DNA of 64,000 nt, taken from NCBI RefSeq assembly GCF_011759385.1, contig NZ_JAARLY010000003.1, positions 124,001-188,000 of the forward strand, in the 5' to 3' direction. The notes beneath the pieces are model-generated. The model was not told the DNA's origin and did no database searches. It saw only the letters and a program-made list of their open reading frames with translations. Shown here one piece after another: positions 10,437-20,354 of the stretch (position 1 is the first letter of the stretch; every line of letters begins with the position of its first letter). Origin of the DNA: Oleiagrimonas sp. C23AA. GTDB taxonomy: Bacteria > Pseudomonadota > Gammaproteobacteria > Xanthomonadales > Rhodanobacteraceae. The translations under genes and the position numbers were made by a program.

Positions 10437-11083
10437 GAGGACGTCCTTAAATGATGATCGGAAGAAAGGGGAGTAGGGGCATAAAGCTGAATGAACATAT
10501 TTACGGCATGACGGGTCCAGCTGTCCTGTGCCTTTTGTCCGCGCGTGTCCACGCCGCACCAGGTGCGCTGCGGTTCCAGCCCGGCGATCATCGACAGGAA
10601 CAGCTCGGCGGCTACGTTCGGATCATCCCGGCGCAGGTCGCCGCTGGTCATGGCCTGGCTCAGACGCTCGGCCAGACGGCTTTGCACCTGACCCAGGCCG
10701 TGCCGGTACATGTCGGCGGCCAGGCGGGGAAAGCGCGGTACCTGCGCGCTGAGCATGCGACATAGCGCCGCCGCTTCGGAGGTGTTGACGTAGCGCATGT
10801 ACTGGCGCGCCACTTCGAAAAGGAAGCCGGGCAGGTCCGAAGGTTGTGGTGCCAGCGCTTCGTGCAGCGGTTCCAGAAGGGCCCGCGCGGCTGCACGGAA
10901 CAGGGCGTCCTTGCTCTCGAAATGTGCGTACACGGTCTGTTTGGCGACGCCAGCCAGGCGGGCTACCGACTCCATGGATACCCGATAACCTTCACGCAGG
11001 AACAGCGTGCAGGCCGCGTCCAGGACGCGCTGGTAGGTGCTGGGCATGGCGGACAGGTCGGGCGCGTACATGGTTTCGGACAT
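10433..11083 (-). CDS. TetR/AcrR-family repressor of the efflux operon
   Basis: 216 aa. The N-terminal TetR helix-turn-helix is at about residues 17-63 (VARLAGVAKQTVYAHFESKD is the recognition region), followed by a helical ligand-binding domain. It is the first gene of tetR-adaptor-permease on one strand, with a 4-bp overlap to the adaptor, so repressor and pump share a transcript and autoregulation is likely. The chosen ATG has no Shine-Dalgarno and lies only about 10 nt from the predicted transcription start; Met5 or Met13 are alternatives. Confidence 0.93.
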   Translation of the reverse strand: MSETMYAPDLSAMPSTYQRVLDAACTLFLREGYRVSMESVARLAGVAKQTVYAHFESKDALFRAAARALLEPLHEALAPQPSDLPGFLFEVARQYMRYVNTSEAAALCRMLSAQVPRFPRLAADMYRHGLGQVQSRLAERLSQAMTSGDLRRDDPNVAAELFLSMIAGLEPQRTWCGVDTRGQKAQDSWTRHAVNMFIQLYAPTPLSSDHHLRTSS

Positions 11084-11085
11084 GG

Positions 11086-11101
11086 TGGACTGTACTGTCC
11101 A
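11086..11101. promoter_or_regulatory. Candidate TetR operator (imperfect palindrome)
   Basis: TGGACTGTACTGTCCA: 14 of 16 positions are symmetric (half-sites TGGAC-GT / AC-GTCCA). It sits 2 bp before the tetR ATG, directly downstream of the -10 box, where a bound repressor would block the start site. Assignment to this TetR is inferred from position. Confidence 0.65.
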
Positions 11102-11130
11102 GTTTACTTTTTGCTTGGCGTGAACGTCAA
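11101..11130 (-). promoter_or_regulatory. Sigma-70 promoter of the tetR-efflux operon
   Basis: Minus strand TTGACG (11125-11130), an 18-bp spacer and TAAACT (11101-11106). Transcription would start near 11094, inside the palindrome, giving a leader of only about 10 nt. Confidence 0.7.
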
Positions 11131-11151
11131 CGCGCCACAGCCTGTTTCATA

Positions 11152-12912
11152 TCAGTCGCTGCGTGCGACCTCGACCCGGTCACGGCCGCCTCGCTTGGCC
11201 TGGTACAGGGCGCGATCGGCGGCCTGGATCAGTGTGTAGGGGGTCTGGCCGTGATTGGGGTACAGCGCCACGCCAATTGAACAGGTAGGGGGCTGGTCGC
11301 CGAATTCGCCATCCGGTAGCGACGCGGTGGCTTCACGGATCTGGTTGGCGCGCGCCATGGCTGCCTCCAGACCGACGCCAGGCAGCACCAGGGTGAATTC
11401 CTCGCCACCGTAGCGACAGGCCAGGTCCGAGCCGCGCACGCCGCTGCGAAGCACCTCGGCAAATTCCACCAGGCGCCGGTCGCCAGCCTGATGGCCGTGG
11501 CTGTCGTTGAATTGCTTGAAGTGGTCCATGTCCAGCATCAGCACGGTCAGGGGCGCCTGGTCGCGCGCGCAACGCAGCAGTTCGCGGCCCAGCGAGCTTT
11601 CCAGGTAGCGGCGGTTGAACAGGCCGGTCAGCGCATCACGGATCGACTGGCTGCGCAGGCTTTCCTGCAGGCGCAGGTTGCCCAACGACAGCGCCAGTTG
11701 CTCGGCGATGGTCAGGGTCAGCCGACGCAGCTCCTCGTCCAGCTCCCCGCCGGGCTGGATATGCAGCACGCCCAGGGTCTCGCCTTGGGTCACCAGCGGC
11801 ATGCAAAGGTAGTTGAGTATCTGTTCGGCGGCACCGGGAGGCACATCCAGGTGCGCGCAGTGAAAGGTGGCGTCCTGATTGGGCGGCGGGTAGGGGTGGC
11901 CGCGGCGAAGTGCCAGGCAATCGTCCGGTGAAAAGGTGTCCTGGCAGATGAACTTGGACGTTCCCCAGTGCGCGCTTTGCGTGAGCTGGCCGGTGTCGGT
12001 ATCGAGCATCAGGATCTGGCCGAATGAGCCCGGTAGCAGCTCGGGCATCGAACTGCAGATGACCTCGAACGCCTCCTCCAGCTTGCGGCAGCTTTGCAGC
12101 ATTTCACCCAGCAGGGAAAGGCGCGCCAGTTGTCCGGCCAGGCGCCGTGACTGCTCCAGACTTTCGGCCAGGTCGCGGTAGGCGTCGACGATGTGTGCTT
12201 CGGAACGCACACGGATCTGCTGTTCGCGGATGGCCAGCACAAATGCGCGCCACAACAACAGCAGACAGGCGCTGAGGCAGATCAGCGTCAGGGTGATGGT
12301 GCGCGTGGCCAGTGCATCGCGGCGCTGCTGGTATTGCTGAAGCAGGATCGACTCTTCATTGCGCATGAGGCGCGCGCCCTGTTCCAGCTCGTCCGGAAAA
12401 TAGTTCTGTGCCAGATGGTCCAGTGATTTGCGAATGCCGTTTCGGCCGTGCTGCCGGTACTCGCGCATGACGTTTTCCAGCGCATTGCGGCGCTGCTCGA
12501 CCAGCGTACGCAGGGCATGCGCGCGATGCCTCTGTTCGGTGTCGGTGCGCACCATCCGCTCAAGCAGCCGGGATTCATCCTGCAGGTGCGGAAGCAAGGC
12601 ATAGTAGCTGGCCAGCAGGCGCTCATCGTCGGTCAGCAGGAAGGCGTGCTGCAATGCCTCGGCGCTATTGACGGTGGCGACCAGGCTGAGCACCTGTTGC
12701 TCGACACGAAAGGAGTGCTGCACACGATGGCTGAACTGGCGGTAGGCGCGCGCATTGATGTAGATGGTGGCAGACAGCGCCAGAATCAGTGCAGTGGCCG
12801 CGGTGGCGATCAGCAGCAGGCGCGCGCGAAAGCTGCGCACAGTCTTTCCCTGAGCCGCAGGTTGCTGCGGTGCAGATGGATTGCTGCGGGTGTTGGGCGC
12901 TATCCTTTTCAC
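11152..12912 (-). CDS. Membrane diguanylate cyclase: CHASE3-like sensor, GAF, GGDEF
   Basis: 586 aa with a GTG start. Two membrane helices (about 32-53 and 205-226) flank a helical periplasmic domain resembling CHASE3/4HB sensors. A GAF domain follows (about 265-415), then a GGDEF domain from about 420. The active site is intact: GGEEF at 502-506, with the inhibitory I-site RGSD five residues before it (493-496). It therefore probably makes cyclic di-GMP and is product-inhibited. The signal sensed is unknown. It precedes tetR on the same strand with a 68-bp gap, but tetR has its own promoter. Confidence 0.9.
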   Translation of the reverse strand: MKRIAPNTRSNPSAPQQPAAQGKTVRSFRARLLLIATAATALILALSATIYINARAYRQFSHRVQHSFRVEQQVLSLVATVNSAEALQHAFLLTDDERLLASYYALLPHLQDESRLLERMVRTDTEQRHRAHALRTLVEQRRNALENVMREYRQHGRNGIRKSLDHLAQNYFPDELEQGARLMRNEESILLQQYQQRRDALATRTITLTLICLSACLLLLWRAFVLAIREQQIRVRSEAHIVDAYRDLAESLEQSRRLAGQLARLSLLGEMLQSCRKLEEAFEVICSSMPELLPGSFGQILMLDTDTGQLTQSAHWGTSKFICQDTFSPDDCLALRRGHPYPPPNQDATFHCAHLDVPPGAAEQILNYLCMPLVTQGETLGVLHIQPGGELDEELRRLTLTIAEQLALSLGNLRLQESLRSQSIRDALTGLFNRRYLESSLGRELLRCARDQAPLTVLMLDMDHFKQFNDSHGHQAGDRRLVEFAEVLRSGVRGSDLACRYGGEEFTLVLPGVGLEAAMARANQIREATASLPDGEFGDQPPTCSIGVALYPNHGQTPYTLIQAADRALYQAKRGGRDRVEVARSD

Positions 12913-13195
12913 GCTTGGCCGGCTTCCGCCGGTACATCACGCCGCGGATGGTTCATCTGCGATGTTTCCACGCCCGAACGAGTGAACGTCCTTATGCGAG
13001 CGGCCCCCGCGCCGATGCCCGGTAGCCCAATCCGGCCCATGCCCAGGCGACTCGATGACGTGACCCTCGCGGTCGTGCGTGCCTTGACCATGTTTCCTCC
13101 CACTGCCCCGGACGCCTCGAACGTGCGCCGCGCCAGCGTGTGTGCGCGAGATGTCGTGCAGGCCTGAGCCAACTTCACTGCCCCTATATTCAATC

Positions 13196-16100
13196 ATGAA
13201 CTCCATTCTTGCTACGGGCGACGACCAGTTCTTCGGCCTCGTTCGCGAAAAACTTGACCAACTCGATTCCCGCGCCGAATGGCAGGCGGTCAGCCGCGAG
13301 GCTGCGCATGCCTTCATCGGTCGATTCCTGTCACGCACGGCGCCGGGTGACCTGGCCCTGCATACCCCGCAGGCATGGGCGGCGCTGAGCATGGATCTGG
13401 TTGCCTTCATGCAGCGGCGACCGGGTGGGCGTCCGCGTGTGCGCGTGTTCAATCCCGAGGATGAGCACCGCGGATGGGAGGGCAAGTACACCGTGCTGCA
13501 GGTGGTCACCGACGACATGCCGTTCCTGGTCGATTCGATCTCCATGGCGGTGGACGAAGCCGGAGCCCAACTGCACGCCATCATTCACCCGGTGCTGGGT
13601 GTGCGCCGCGACAGCGACGGCACGCTGCAGGCACTGGACGAGCATGGCGCCAATGCCGAGTCGGTGATGCATCTGGAGATCGACCGGCTGGCGCGCGATG
13701 AAGACCTCAAGGCGCTTGCCGAAGCGGTCGAGCACGCACTGATGGACGTGCGCGCCGCGGTCGGCGAGTGGGGCGCGATGCGCCAGACCATGCTCGATGT
13801 GGCCGACGACCTGCACAACCGCCGCCTGCCGCTGAAGGATGAGGACATCACCGAGGCCAGCGCGTTCCTGCGCTGGGTGGCCGATGACCACTTCACCTTC
13901 CTGGGTTACCGCGAATACGAAATCGGCGAGGACGAGGGCGACGAGGTGCTGCGGGCTTTGAAGGGCTCGGGCATGGGAATCCTGCACGATTCGGAGCGCT
14001 CGGTGGCGCCGCGCTCACTGCGCACGCTGGCGGCCTCGGAGTTGCCGCAATCGGGTGCCATGGACGCCATCATCCTGACCAAGACCAACGCCCGATCCAC
14101 CGTGCATCGCCCTGGACACATGGACTATATCGGTGTGTTGCGTTTCGACGAATCGGGCCGGCCGGTCGCCGAGCAGCGCTTTCTGGGCCTTTTCACCTCC
14201 AGCGCCTACATGTGCCGGCCGCAGGAAGTACCGCTGATTCGCGACAAGTGCGAGGAAGTACTCAAGCGCTCGGGCTTAAAGCGCGATGCGTATTCGGGCA
14301 AGACGCTGCGCCATATTCTCGAGGTGCTGCCTCGCGACGAACTGTTCCAGGGCACCGAGGATGAGCTGTACGCCATCGCCACCGGCATCCTGGACTTGCG
14401 CGAGCGCGCCCGTGCGCGCCTGTTCGTGCGCCGGGACAAGTATGGGCGTTTCTTCTCGTGCCTGGCCTTCGTGCCACGCGACCGCTTCAACACCCATGTG
14501 CGCGAGAGCATCGAGGCGATGCTTGGCCAGTCGCTGCGTGGCGAGCATCTGGACTCGACCGTGCTGATGGGCGAGTCGGCGCTGGTGCGCCTGCACGTCA
14601 CGGTGCGTCCGGCGCCGGGCGATCAGCCCGAATACGATCCGGTCGAGCTGGAAGGCAAGCTGGTGCACCTGGTGCGCAACTGGCACGACGAGCTCGGCAC
14701 GGCGCTGGTCGATGCGCTGGGTGAGCGGCAGGGCCTGGCGCTGGCGCAGCACTACGGGCGTGCGCTGCCGGCCGGCTACATCGAGGAAGTGACGCCGGAA
14801 GTGGCGGCCGAGGACGTGCGTGCGTTGGCCTCGCTGGACGACGATGATGCGGTGCGCATGTCGTTCTATCGCAGCGCCGGCGATAACGACCAGCTGCGCT
14901 TCAAGATCTACCGTCGCGGTGGCGACATCGCGCTGTCCGAAGTGCTGCCGCAGCTGGAAAACCTTGGCCTGCGCGTGCTCGCCGAGCATGTCTACGAGGC
15001 GCGCGTGGATGGCGTGCGCCTGTTCGTGCAGGATTTCGAGGTCTGCCCGGTGGGGCACCTGTCGTTCGATGTGGATCAGGTCGGCGATCGCTTCGAGCGT
15101 GCCTTCGAGCACGTCTGGCGTGGCCATGCCGAGAATGACGGCTTCAACCGGCTGGTGCTGGGGGCCATGCTCGACTGGCGCCAAGTGGCGATGCTGCGCG
15201 CCTACTGCAAATACCTGCAGCAGGTCGGCATCGCCTTCTCGCAGGCCTACATGGAAGAGACGCTGCATCGCTATCCGGGCATCGCCGGACTGCTGGTGGA
15301 GCTGTTCTACGCCAAGTTCGATCCGCGCCGCGAGTCGCTGGCCGCCGAAGAACTGGAGCAGGCGCGCACGCTGCTGCGCCGCGAGATGGAAGTGCTGGTG
15401 CCCGACACCGTGCGCAGCCATCACGCCGCGCTTATCGACGACATGGTGGCGGCGCTGGACAAGCCGCGCCAGGACCAGGAAAAGGTGTTCCTGGAGGCCA
15501 TTGCGCTGATGCTCGACACCGTGGCCAGCCTGGACGACGAGCGCATCCTGCGCAGCTACATCGACGTCATGGATGCCACGCTGCGCACCAGTTACTTCCA
15601 GTATCTGACCGAGCCGCGCGCCTACACCGCCTACAAGTTCGACTCGCACAAGGTGCCCGGCGCGCCCAAGCCGGTGCCGTATCGCGAGATTTTCGTCTAC
15701 GGCCCGCGCGTGGAAGGCGTGCATCTGCGCTTTGGTCCGGTCGCCCGTGGCGGCCTGCGCTGGTCCGATCGCCGCGAGGATTTCCGCACCGAGGTGCTGG
15801 GCCTGGTCAAGGCGCAGATGGTCAAGAACACGGTGATCGTGCCGGTCGGCTCCAAGGGCGGCTTCTTCGTCAAGCGTCCGCCCGAAAGCGGCGAGCGCGA
15901 GGCCGTCCAGGCCGAGGGCATCGCCTGCTATTCGATGTTCATCAATGGTCTGCTGGACATCACCGACAACCTGGTCGAGGGCAAGGTGGTGCCGCCGCGC
16001 GATGTGGTGCGCCACGATGCCGACGATCCGTACCTGGTGGTCGCGGCCGACAAGGGCACGGCCACCTTCTCCGACATCGCCAATTCCATCGCCATCGAGC

Positions 16101-18148
16101 ATGGCTACTGGCTGGCTGACGCCTTTGCCTCGGGCGGCTCCAATGGTTATGACCACAAGAAGATGGGCATCACCGCCAAGGGCGCCTGGGAGTCGGTCAA
16201 GCGCCACTTCCGCGCACTTGGGCGCGACAGCCAGGCCGAGGATTTCACCTGCGTCGGCGTGGGCGACATGTCCGGGGATGTGTTCGGCAACGGCATGTTG
16301 TTGTCGCGGCACATCCGCCTGCTGGCGGCCTTCGATCACCGCCACATCTTCCTCGACCCGAACCCGGATGCGGCCGCCTCGTTCGCCGAGCGCGAGCGCA
16401 TGTTCGCGCTGCCACGCTCGACCTGGGAAGACTACGACAAGAGCCTGATTTCCGAAGGGGGTGGCGTCTATGCCCGTTCGCTGAAGGCTATTCCGGTCAG
16501 CGAACAAGTGCGCAAGGCACTGGGGCTGAAGTCCGATGTCTCGCAGCTGTCGCCGCCGGAGCTGATCAGCGCCATTTTGAAGGCGCCGGTCGACTTGCTG
16601 TGGAACGGCGGCATCGGCACCTATGTGAAGGCCAGCAGCGAAACCCACGAGGATGCCGGCGACCGCACCAACAACGTGTTGCGTGTGGACGGCCGCGACC
16701 TGCGCTGCAAGGTGGTGGGCGAGGGCGGCAACCTGGGCCTGACCCAGCGCGGTCGCATCGAGGCGGCGCAGCAAGGCGTGCTGCTCAACACCGACTTCAT
16801 CGACAACTCGGCCGGCGTGGACACCTCCGACCATGAGGTCAACATCAAGATCCTGCTCGGCGATGCGGTGCAGCGCGGCGAGCTGTCGATGGACAAGCGC
16901 AACGAGCAGCTGGCGGCGATGACCGACGAGGTCGAGCGCCTGGTGCTGTGGGACAACTACCGCCAGAACTACGCCATCACGCTGATGGAGCACCAGTCGG
17001 TGAAGCGCCTTGGGTCGATGGCGCACTTCATCAGCACGCTGGAGGCCGAAGGTCTGCTCGATCGCCAGGTGGAGTTCCTGCCCAGCGATGCCGAGCTTTC
17101 CGAGCGCAAGACGCGCGGCCAGGGCCTGACCCGGCCGGAACTGTCGGTGCTGCTGTCCTACGACAAGATCAAGCTGTTCCAGCAGTTGCTGGAATCGGAC
17201 GTGCCCGAAGATCCGTACCTGTCCAAGGAGCTGGCCCGTTATTTCCCCGAGCCGTTGCGCGAGCCTTATGCCGAGCACATGCAGCGCCATCGCCTGCGCC
17301 GCGAGATCATCGCCACGGCGGTGACCAACTCCACCCTCAACCGCATGGGCGCCACTTTCATGATGCGCATGCAGGAGGACACCGGGCAGGGGCCGGCCGC
17401 CATCGCCAAGGCATTCACCGCCGCACGCGAGATTCTCGATGCGCGTGCGCTGTGGGCGCAGATCGAGGCGCTGGACGGCAAGGTCGCCGAGGACACGCAG
17501 ATCGATGCCATGCTGCAGATCTGGACGCTGCTGCGGCACATGACGCGCTGGCTGCTGTCACGTCCGGGCGGCACGCTGGATATCGCCGCCAATGTCGAGC
17601 GCTATGCGCCGGGCGTGTCGCGTCTGCGCGAGGCGCTGCCGGGGGTGCTGACACCGACCAGCGGCGCCGACTTCGACCTGACCGCCGAAAAGTGGGAAGG
17701 CCTGGGGTTGGATGCCGACCTGGCACAGCGCCTGGCGCGCATGCCGGTGCTGCGCGAGGTGCTGGACATGGTCGACGTCGCCCGCGAAACCGATCATCCC
17801 ATCGATCGCGTGGCGGCGGTGTTCTTCGAGCTGGCCGAGACGCTGGATCTGGAATGGCTGCGCGGTCAGATCGAGGCGCTGCCGGTGGATGGGCGCTGGC
17901 ACGCCCAAGCCCGTGGCTCGCTGCTGGACGAGTTGAGCACGCAGCAGCGTGCGCTGGTGGTGCAGGTGCTGCATTACGCTGGCTCGCGTGAAGACGTCAG
18001 CCCGGTCGAGGCCTGGCTGGATCGCGACAGCCCGGCGCTGGCCTACACGCGCAGCATGCTGGCCGAGATCCTGCAGCAGAACTGCGATTACCCGATCGCC
18101 TCGGTGGCGGTGCGTCGCCTGGCCCAGTTGGCGCACACACCTGCCTGA
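13196..18148 (+). CDS. gdhB: NAD-specific glutamate dehydrogenase, 180-kDa class
   Basis: Oxidative deamination of glutamate to 2-oxoglutarate with NAD; the large class (about 1600 aa) found in Xanthomonadales, Pseudomonas and Caulobacter. 1650 aa from the ATG at 13196. The regulatory N-terminal half (ACT-like segments) precedes the catalytic core, where GPVARGGLRWSDRREDF and VPVGSKGGFFVK carry the substrate and catalytic lysines, and VGVGDMSGDVFGNG is the dinucleotide fold. A helical C-terminal third follows. There is no Shine-Dalgarno; TATATT lies 6 bp before the ATG, so the mRNA may be nearly leaderless. The 283 bp between this gene and the cyclase hold no gene I recognise. Confidence 0.95.
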   Translation: MNSILATGDDQFFGLVREKLDQLDSRAEWQAVSREAAHAFIGRFLSRTAPGDLALHTPQAWAALSMDLVAFMQRRPGGRPRVRVFNPEDEHRGWEGKYTVLQVVTDDMPFLVDSISMAVDEAGAQLHAIIHPVLGVRRDSDGTLQALDEHGANAESVMHLEIDRLARDEDLKALAEAVEHALMDVRAAVGEWGAMRQTMLDVADDLHNRRLPLKDEDITEASAFLRWVADDHFTFLGYREYEIGEDEGDEVLRALKGSGMGILHDSERSVAPRSLRTLAASELPQSGAMDAIILTKTNARSTVHRPGHMDYIGVLRFDESGRPVAEQRFLGLFTSSAYMCRPQEVPLIRDKCEEVLKRSGLKRDAYSGKTLRHILEVLPRDELFQGTEDELYAIATGILDLRERARARLFVRRDKYGRFFSCLAFVPRDRFNTHVRESIEAMLGQSLRGEHLDSTVLMGESALVRLHVTVRPAPGDQPEYDPVELEGKLVHLVRNWHDELGTALVDALGERQGLALAQHYGRALPAGYIEEVTPEVAAEDVRALASLDDDDAVRMSFYRSAGDNDQLRFKIYRRGGDIALSEVLPQLENLGLRVLAEHVYEARVDGVRLFVQDFEVCPVGHLSFDVDQVGDRFERAFEHVWRGHAENDGFNRLVLGAMLDWRQVAMLRAYCKYLQQVGIAFSQAYMEETLHRYPGIAGLLVELFYAKFDPRRESLAAEELEQARTLLRREMEVLVPDTVRSHHAALIDDMVAALDKPRQDQEKVFLEAIALMLDTVASLDDERILRSYIDVMDATLRTSYFQYLTEPRAYTAYKFDSHKVPGAPKPVPYREIFVYGPRVEGVHLRFGPVARGGLRWSDRREDFRTEVLGLVKAQMVKNTVIVPVGSKGGFFVKRPPESGEREAVQAEGIACYSMFINGLLDITDNLVEGKVVPPRDVVRHDADDPYLVVAADKGTATFSDIANSIAIEHGYWLADAFASGGSNGYDHKKMGITAKGAWESVKRHFRALGRDSQAEDFTCVGVGDMSGDVFGNGMLLSRHIRLLAAFDHRHIFLDPNPDAAASFAERERMFALPRSTWEDYDKSLISEGGGVYARSLKAIPVSEQVRKALGLKSDVSQLSPPELISAILKAPVDLLWNGGIGTYVKASSETHEDAGDRTNNVLRVDGRDLRCKVVGEGGNLGLTQRGRIEAAQQGVLLNTDFIDNSAGVDTSDHEVNIKILLGDAVQRGELSMDKRNEQLAAMTDEVERLVLWDNYRQNYAITLMEHQSVKRLGSMAHFISTLEAEGLLDRQVEFLPSDAELSERKTRGQGLTRPELSVLLSYDKIKLFQQLLESDVPEDPYLSKELARYFPEPLREPYAEHMQRHRLRREIIATAVTNSTLNRMGATFMMRMQEDTGQGPAAIAKAFTAAREILDARALWAQIEALDGKVAEDTQIDAMLQIWTLLRHMTRWLLSRPGGTLDIAANVERYAPGVSRLREALPGVLTPTSGADFDLTAEKWEGLGLDADLAQRLARMPVLREVLDMVDVARETDHPIDRVAAVFFELAETLDLEWLRGQIEALPVDGRWHAQARGSLLDELSTQQRALVVQVLHYAGSREDVSPVEAWLDRDSPALAYTRSMLAEILQQNCDYPIASVAVRRLAQLAHTPA

Positions 18149-18192
18149 GACCGGCGAGCCAGCATGACCGCGGCTCGATCCGGCGCGTGAAA

Positions 18193-18229
18193 CACGAAGG
18201 CCGACGCAGTGATGCGTTCGGCCTTCGTG
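18193..18229 (+). terminator. Hairpin downstream of gdhB
   Basis: 12-bp stem CACGAAGGCCGA/TCGGCCTTCGTG extended by CGCA/TGCG with one bulged T and loop GTGA. No T-run follows, so it may be a weak or factor-assisted terminator for gdhB. Confidence 0.7.
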
Positions 18230-19150
18230 CTGTCCAGACTCGCGCGGGCTGGCCCCGGAGGTCCATCGGTGGTGCCGCCGGTCCGGTCCCCGCTTTCAGG
18301 CGCCCGCTCCTGATCCCGGTACTTGCGCAGCGTTATGACTCGTGGGGAGCGCGGGCGACCGGCCGTGGGTGGTGTGTTGGCAGGCTAAGGCCCTTGCCTG
18401 AATGAGGATGCCGGGAGAAGGGCGTCTCAGCGGCGCCGGCAACAGGTGCACACGCAGATTCCGGCCGCCGCTGCTCTTGTGCTGGGCATCCACGTTGTGA
18501 TGGATGCCGTTGCCGGCATGATCGACGTTCTCGCCCTCGCCCTCGCCCTGGCGCGCGTCACGATCACGGGGCCAATACAACTGCTCTTGAACCGCATCTC
18601 GCCGTTCCGATCATGGCTTGCGATTAATAATTTTGACTAATGAGTGCTATCGGTTTATTGGTCTTAATCGATGGGACGTGACGCCCTAAGCTATCTCCCC
18701 ATGGGTGGGTTAAGACCTCGCAAGATGCCCGTTTGCGGGGGCTCGGCCCGGTGTCTGATGGCCTCACTGGAAACCGCTCAGGGCTGATGTACAGCCCATT
18801 GCCGGAGTGGCGTTTGGCGAGATGGTGCCGACGCGCGCCGCGTATGTGATGAGGTCACTGTCGACCGCCATCGGATGCGAGGGGCATGTGGCCTGATCAC
18901 GCAAGCCCCACCGGCGGCCCGCTACCGTGGACATGAACGATGGCTTCCCCGGTGCAGGCTTCGGACAACGTATGTCTCGTGTGAGCTGGTCGAGATGATC
19001 TGCAGGCTGGCCTTCCATTCGGCCAACGCTGCTTGCCGATCACTTGGCGTGTGTTTCCTGAGGCCAGTATCTGATCGGTGCACGACCTTTCCCCTCCCAT
19101 GCCCGCGTCGCCGACGCGGTAGGCATCCCCGTTACCAGCAGGAGATTCCC
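18230..19150. other. About 0.9 kb without a convincing gene
   Basis: No open frame here has recognisable domains, a good start or codon bias like the neighbours. A 64-codon frame at 18446-18640 (+) has a hydrophobic middle but no Shine-Dalgarno. The stretch holds an AT-rich dyad block (18621-18717, listed separately) and ends in the leader of the cupin operon. Related cupin-SDR operons often have a divergent LysR-type regulator here; I find no remnant of one. Confidence 0.6.
18621..18717. promoter_or_regulatory. Dyad-rich AT island with promoter-like boxes
   Basis: CGATTAA (18621) and TTAATCG (18664-18670) form one inverted repeat. GGTCTTAA (18660-18667) and TTAAGACC (18710-18717) form a second, perfect one enclosing ATGGG/CCCAT. 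TTGACT (18633-18638), 17 bp and TATTGG (18656-18661) resemble a weak plus-strand promoter. It lies 430 bp before the cupin gene. Function is not known. Confidence 0.45.
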
Positions 19151-19576
19151 ATGCAGCATTATTCCAAAAACGGCTCCCGCCCTTCGCAGAGGGGGCCCTC
19201 CGAATATTTTACCGGCACAGTGCGCATTGACCCGCTGTTTGCGCCGCTCGAGTCCGGCCGTACCAGTGGTGGCCAGGTGACCTTCGAGCCGGGTGCGCGC
19301 TCGGCGTGGCATACCCACCCGTTGGGCCAGACGCTGATCGTCACCGCCGGTTGCGGCATGGTGCAGTGCGAAGGCGAGCCGGCCCGGCTGATCTACCCCG
19401 GTGACGTGATCCAGTGTCCGCCGGGCGAGAAACACTGGCACGGCGCCGCGCCGGATACCGCCATGACCCATATCGCGATACAGGAAGCGCTCGACGGCAA
19501 GGTCGTCGACTGGCTGGACAAGGTGACCGACGCCGAATATCAGGCGGCGGTCGATTCATTGGAGGAAAGCGCATGA
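19151..19576 (+). CDS. Cupin of the manganese hydroxynitrile-lyase (GtHNL-like) type
   Basis: 141 aa single-domain cupin; ATG at 19151 behind AGGAGA. From memory it closely resembles the Granulicella hydroxynitrile lyase GtHNL: metal ligands H54, H56 and Q60 in AWHTHPLGQ and H95 in GEKHWHG, plus H107 at the active-site His position, all conserved with an offset of one. Whether cyanohydrins are the real substrate is doubtful; such cupins are often labelled (R)-mandelonitrile lyase or carboxymuconolactone-decarboxylase-associated by similarity alone. First gene of a three-gene operon; its TGA overlaps the next ATG. Confidence 0.85.
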   Translation: MQHYSKNGSRPSQRGPSEYFTGTVRIDPLFAPLESGRTSGGQVTFEPGARSAWHTHPLGQTLIVTAGCGMVQCEGEPARLIYPGDVIQCPPGEKHWHGAAPDTAMTHIAIQEALDGKVVDWLDKVTDAEYQAAVDSLEESA

Positions 19577-20319
19577 ACAACAACATCGAAAACAAAGTCA
19601 TCGTCATCACCGGCGCCAGCAGCGGCCTGGGCGCTGCGGCGGCGCGCCGCCTGAGCGAACAGGGCGCTACCGTGGTGCTGGCAGCGCGCCGCGCCGAGCG
19701 TCTGCAGTCGCTGGTCAAGGAGCTGGAGGCCAATGGCGGCAAGGCGCTGGCCTTAGCCACCGACGTCACCGATCGCGAGCAGGTGCAGAAGCTCATCGAC
19801 ACTGCCGTGGAAACCTACGGCCAGGTCGACGTGCTGCTCAACAACGCGGGCCTGATGCCGCTGGCGCCCATGGAGCGATTGAAGGTGGAAGAGTGGGAGC
19901 AGATGCTGGACGTGAACCTGAAGGGCACGCTCTATGGCATCGCCGCCGCCTTGCCGCACATGAAGGAGCGCAAGTCGGGTCAGATCATCAACGTGTCCTC
20001 GGTCTACGGCCACAAGGTCGCCCCAGGCGCGGCGGTGTACTGCGCCACCAAGTTCGCTGTGCGTGCGCTGTCCGAGGGCCTGCGCCAGGAGGTCAAGCCC
20101 TACAACATACGCACCACCGTGATCTCGCCGGGCGCCGTGGACACCGAGTTGCTGGACCACATCAGCGAGAAGGACATCGCCGACAACGTGCGCGAGCATG
20201 TCAGCCAGATTGCGGTGCCTGCCGACACCTTCGCGCGCATGGTGGCCTTCGCCATCAGCCAGCCGGAGGACGTGGACGTCAACGAGATCCTGTTCCGTCC
20301 GACGGCTCAGCCGGTCTAA
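19573..20319 (+). CDS. Short-chain dehydrogenase/reductase
   Basis: 248 aa classical SDR. Cofactor motif TGASSGLG at residues 13-20, the NNAG motif, and catalytic Ser plus YxxxK in VYCATKFAV. Arg residues after the second strand (AARRAER) suggest NADP(H). Starts with ATG overlapping the cupin stop (ATGA) with GGAGGAA upstream, so the two are translationally coupled. The substrate is unknown; it presumably handles the same metabolite as the cupin and the tautomerase. Confidence 0.9.
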   Translation: MNNNIENKVIVITGASSGLGAAAARRLSEQGATVVLAARRAERLQSLVKELEANGGKALALATDVTDREQVQKLIDTAVETYGQVDVLLNNAGLMPLAPMERLKVEEWEQMLDVNLKGTLYGIAAALPHMKERKSGQIINVSSVYGHKVAPGAAVYCATKFAVRALSEGLRQEVKPYNIRTTVISPGAVDTELLDHISEKDIADNVREHVSQIAVPADTFARMVAFAISQPEDVDVNEILFRPTAQPV

Positions 20320-20354
20320 CCCGGCACGATACGGACGACGTCAAGGAGACCCGC

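Noticed and set aside
14276-17539. Open frame of over 1000 codons on the minus strand inside gdhB
   Set aside because: Mirror frame of a GC-rich gene: composition rich in His, Gln, Arg and Gly, no domain, and gdhB on the other strand is certain.
18446-18640. 64-codon frame with hydrophobic middle, downstream of gdhB
   Set aside because: No Shine-Dalgarno, no homology I recognise, and the hydrophobic run comes from a CTCGCC repeat; not enough to call a gene.
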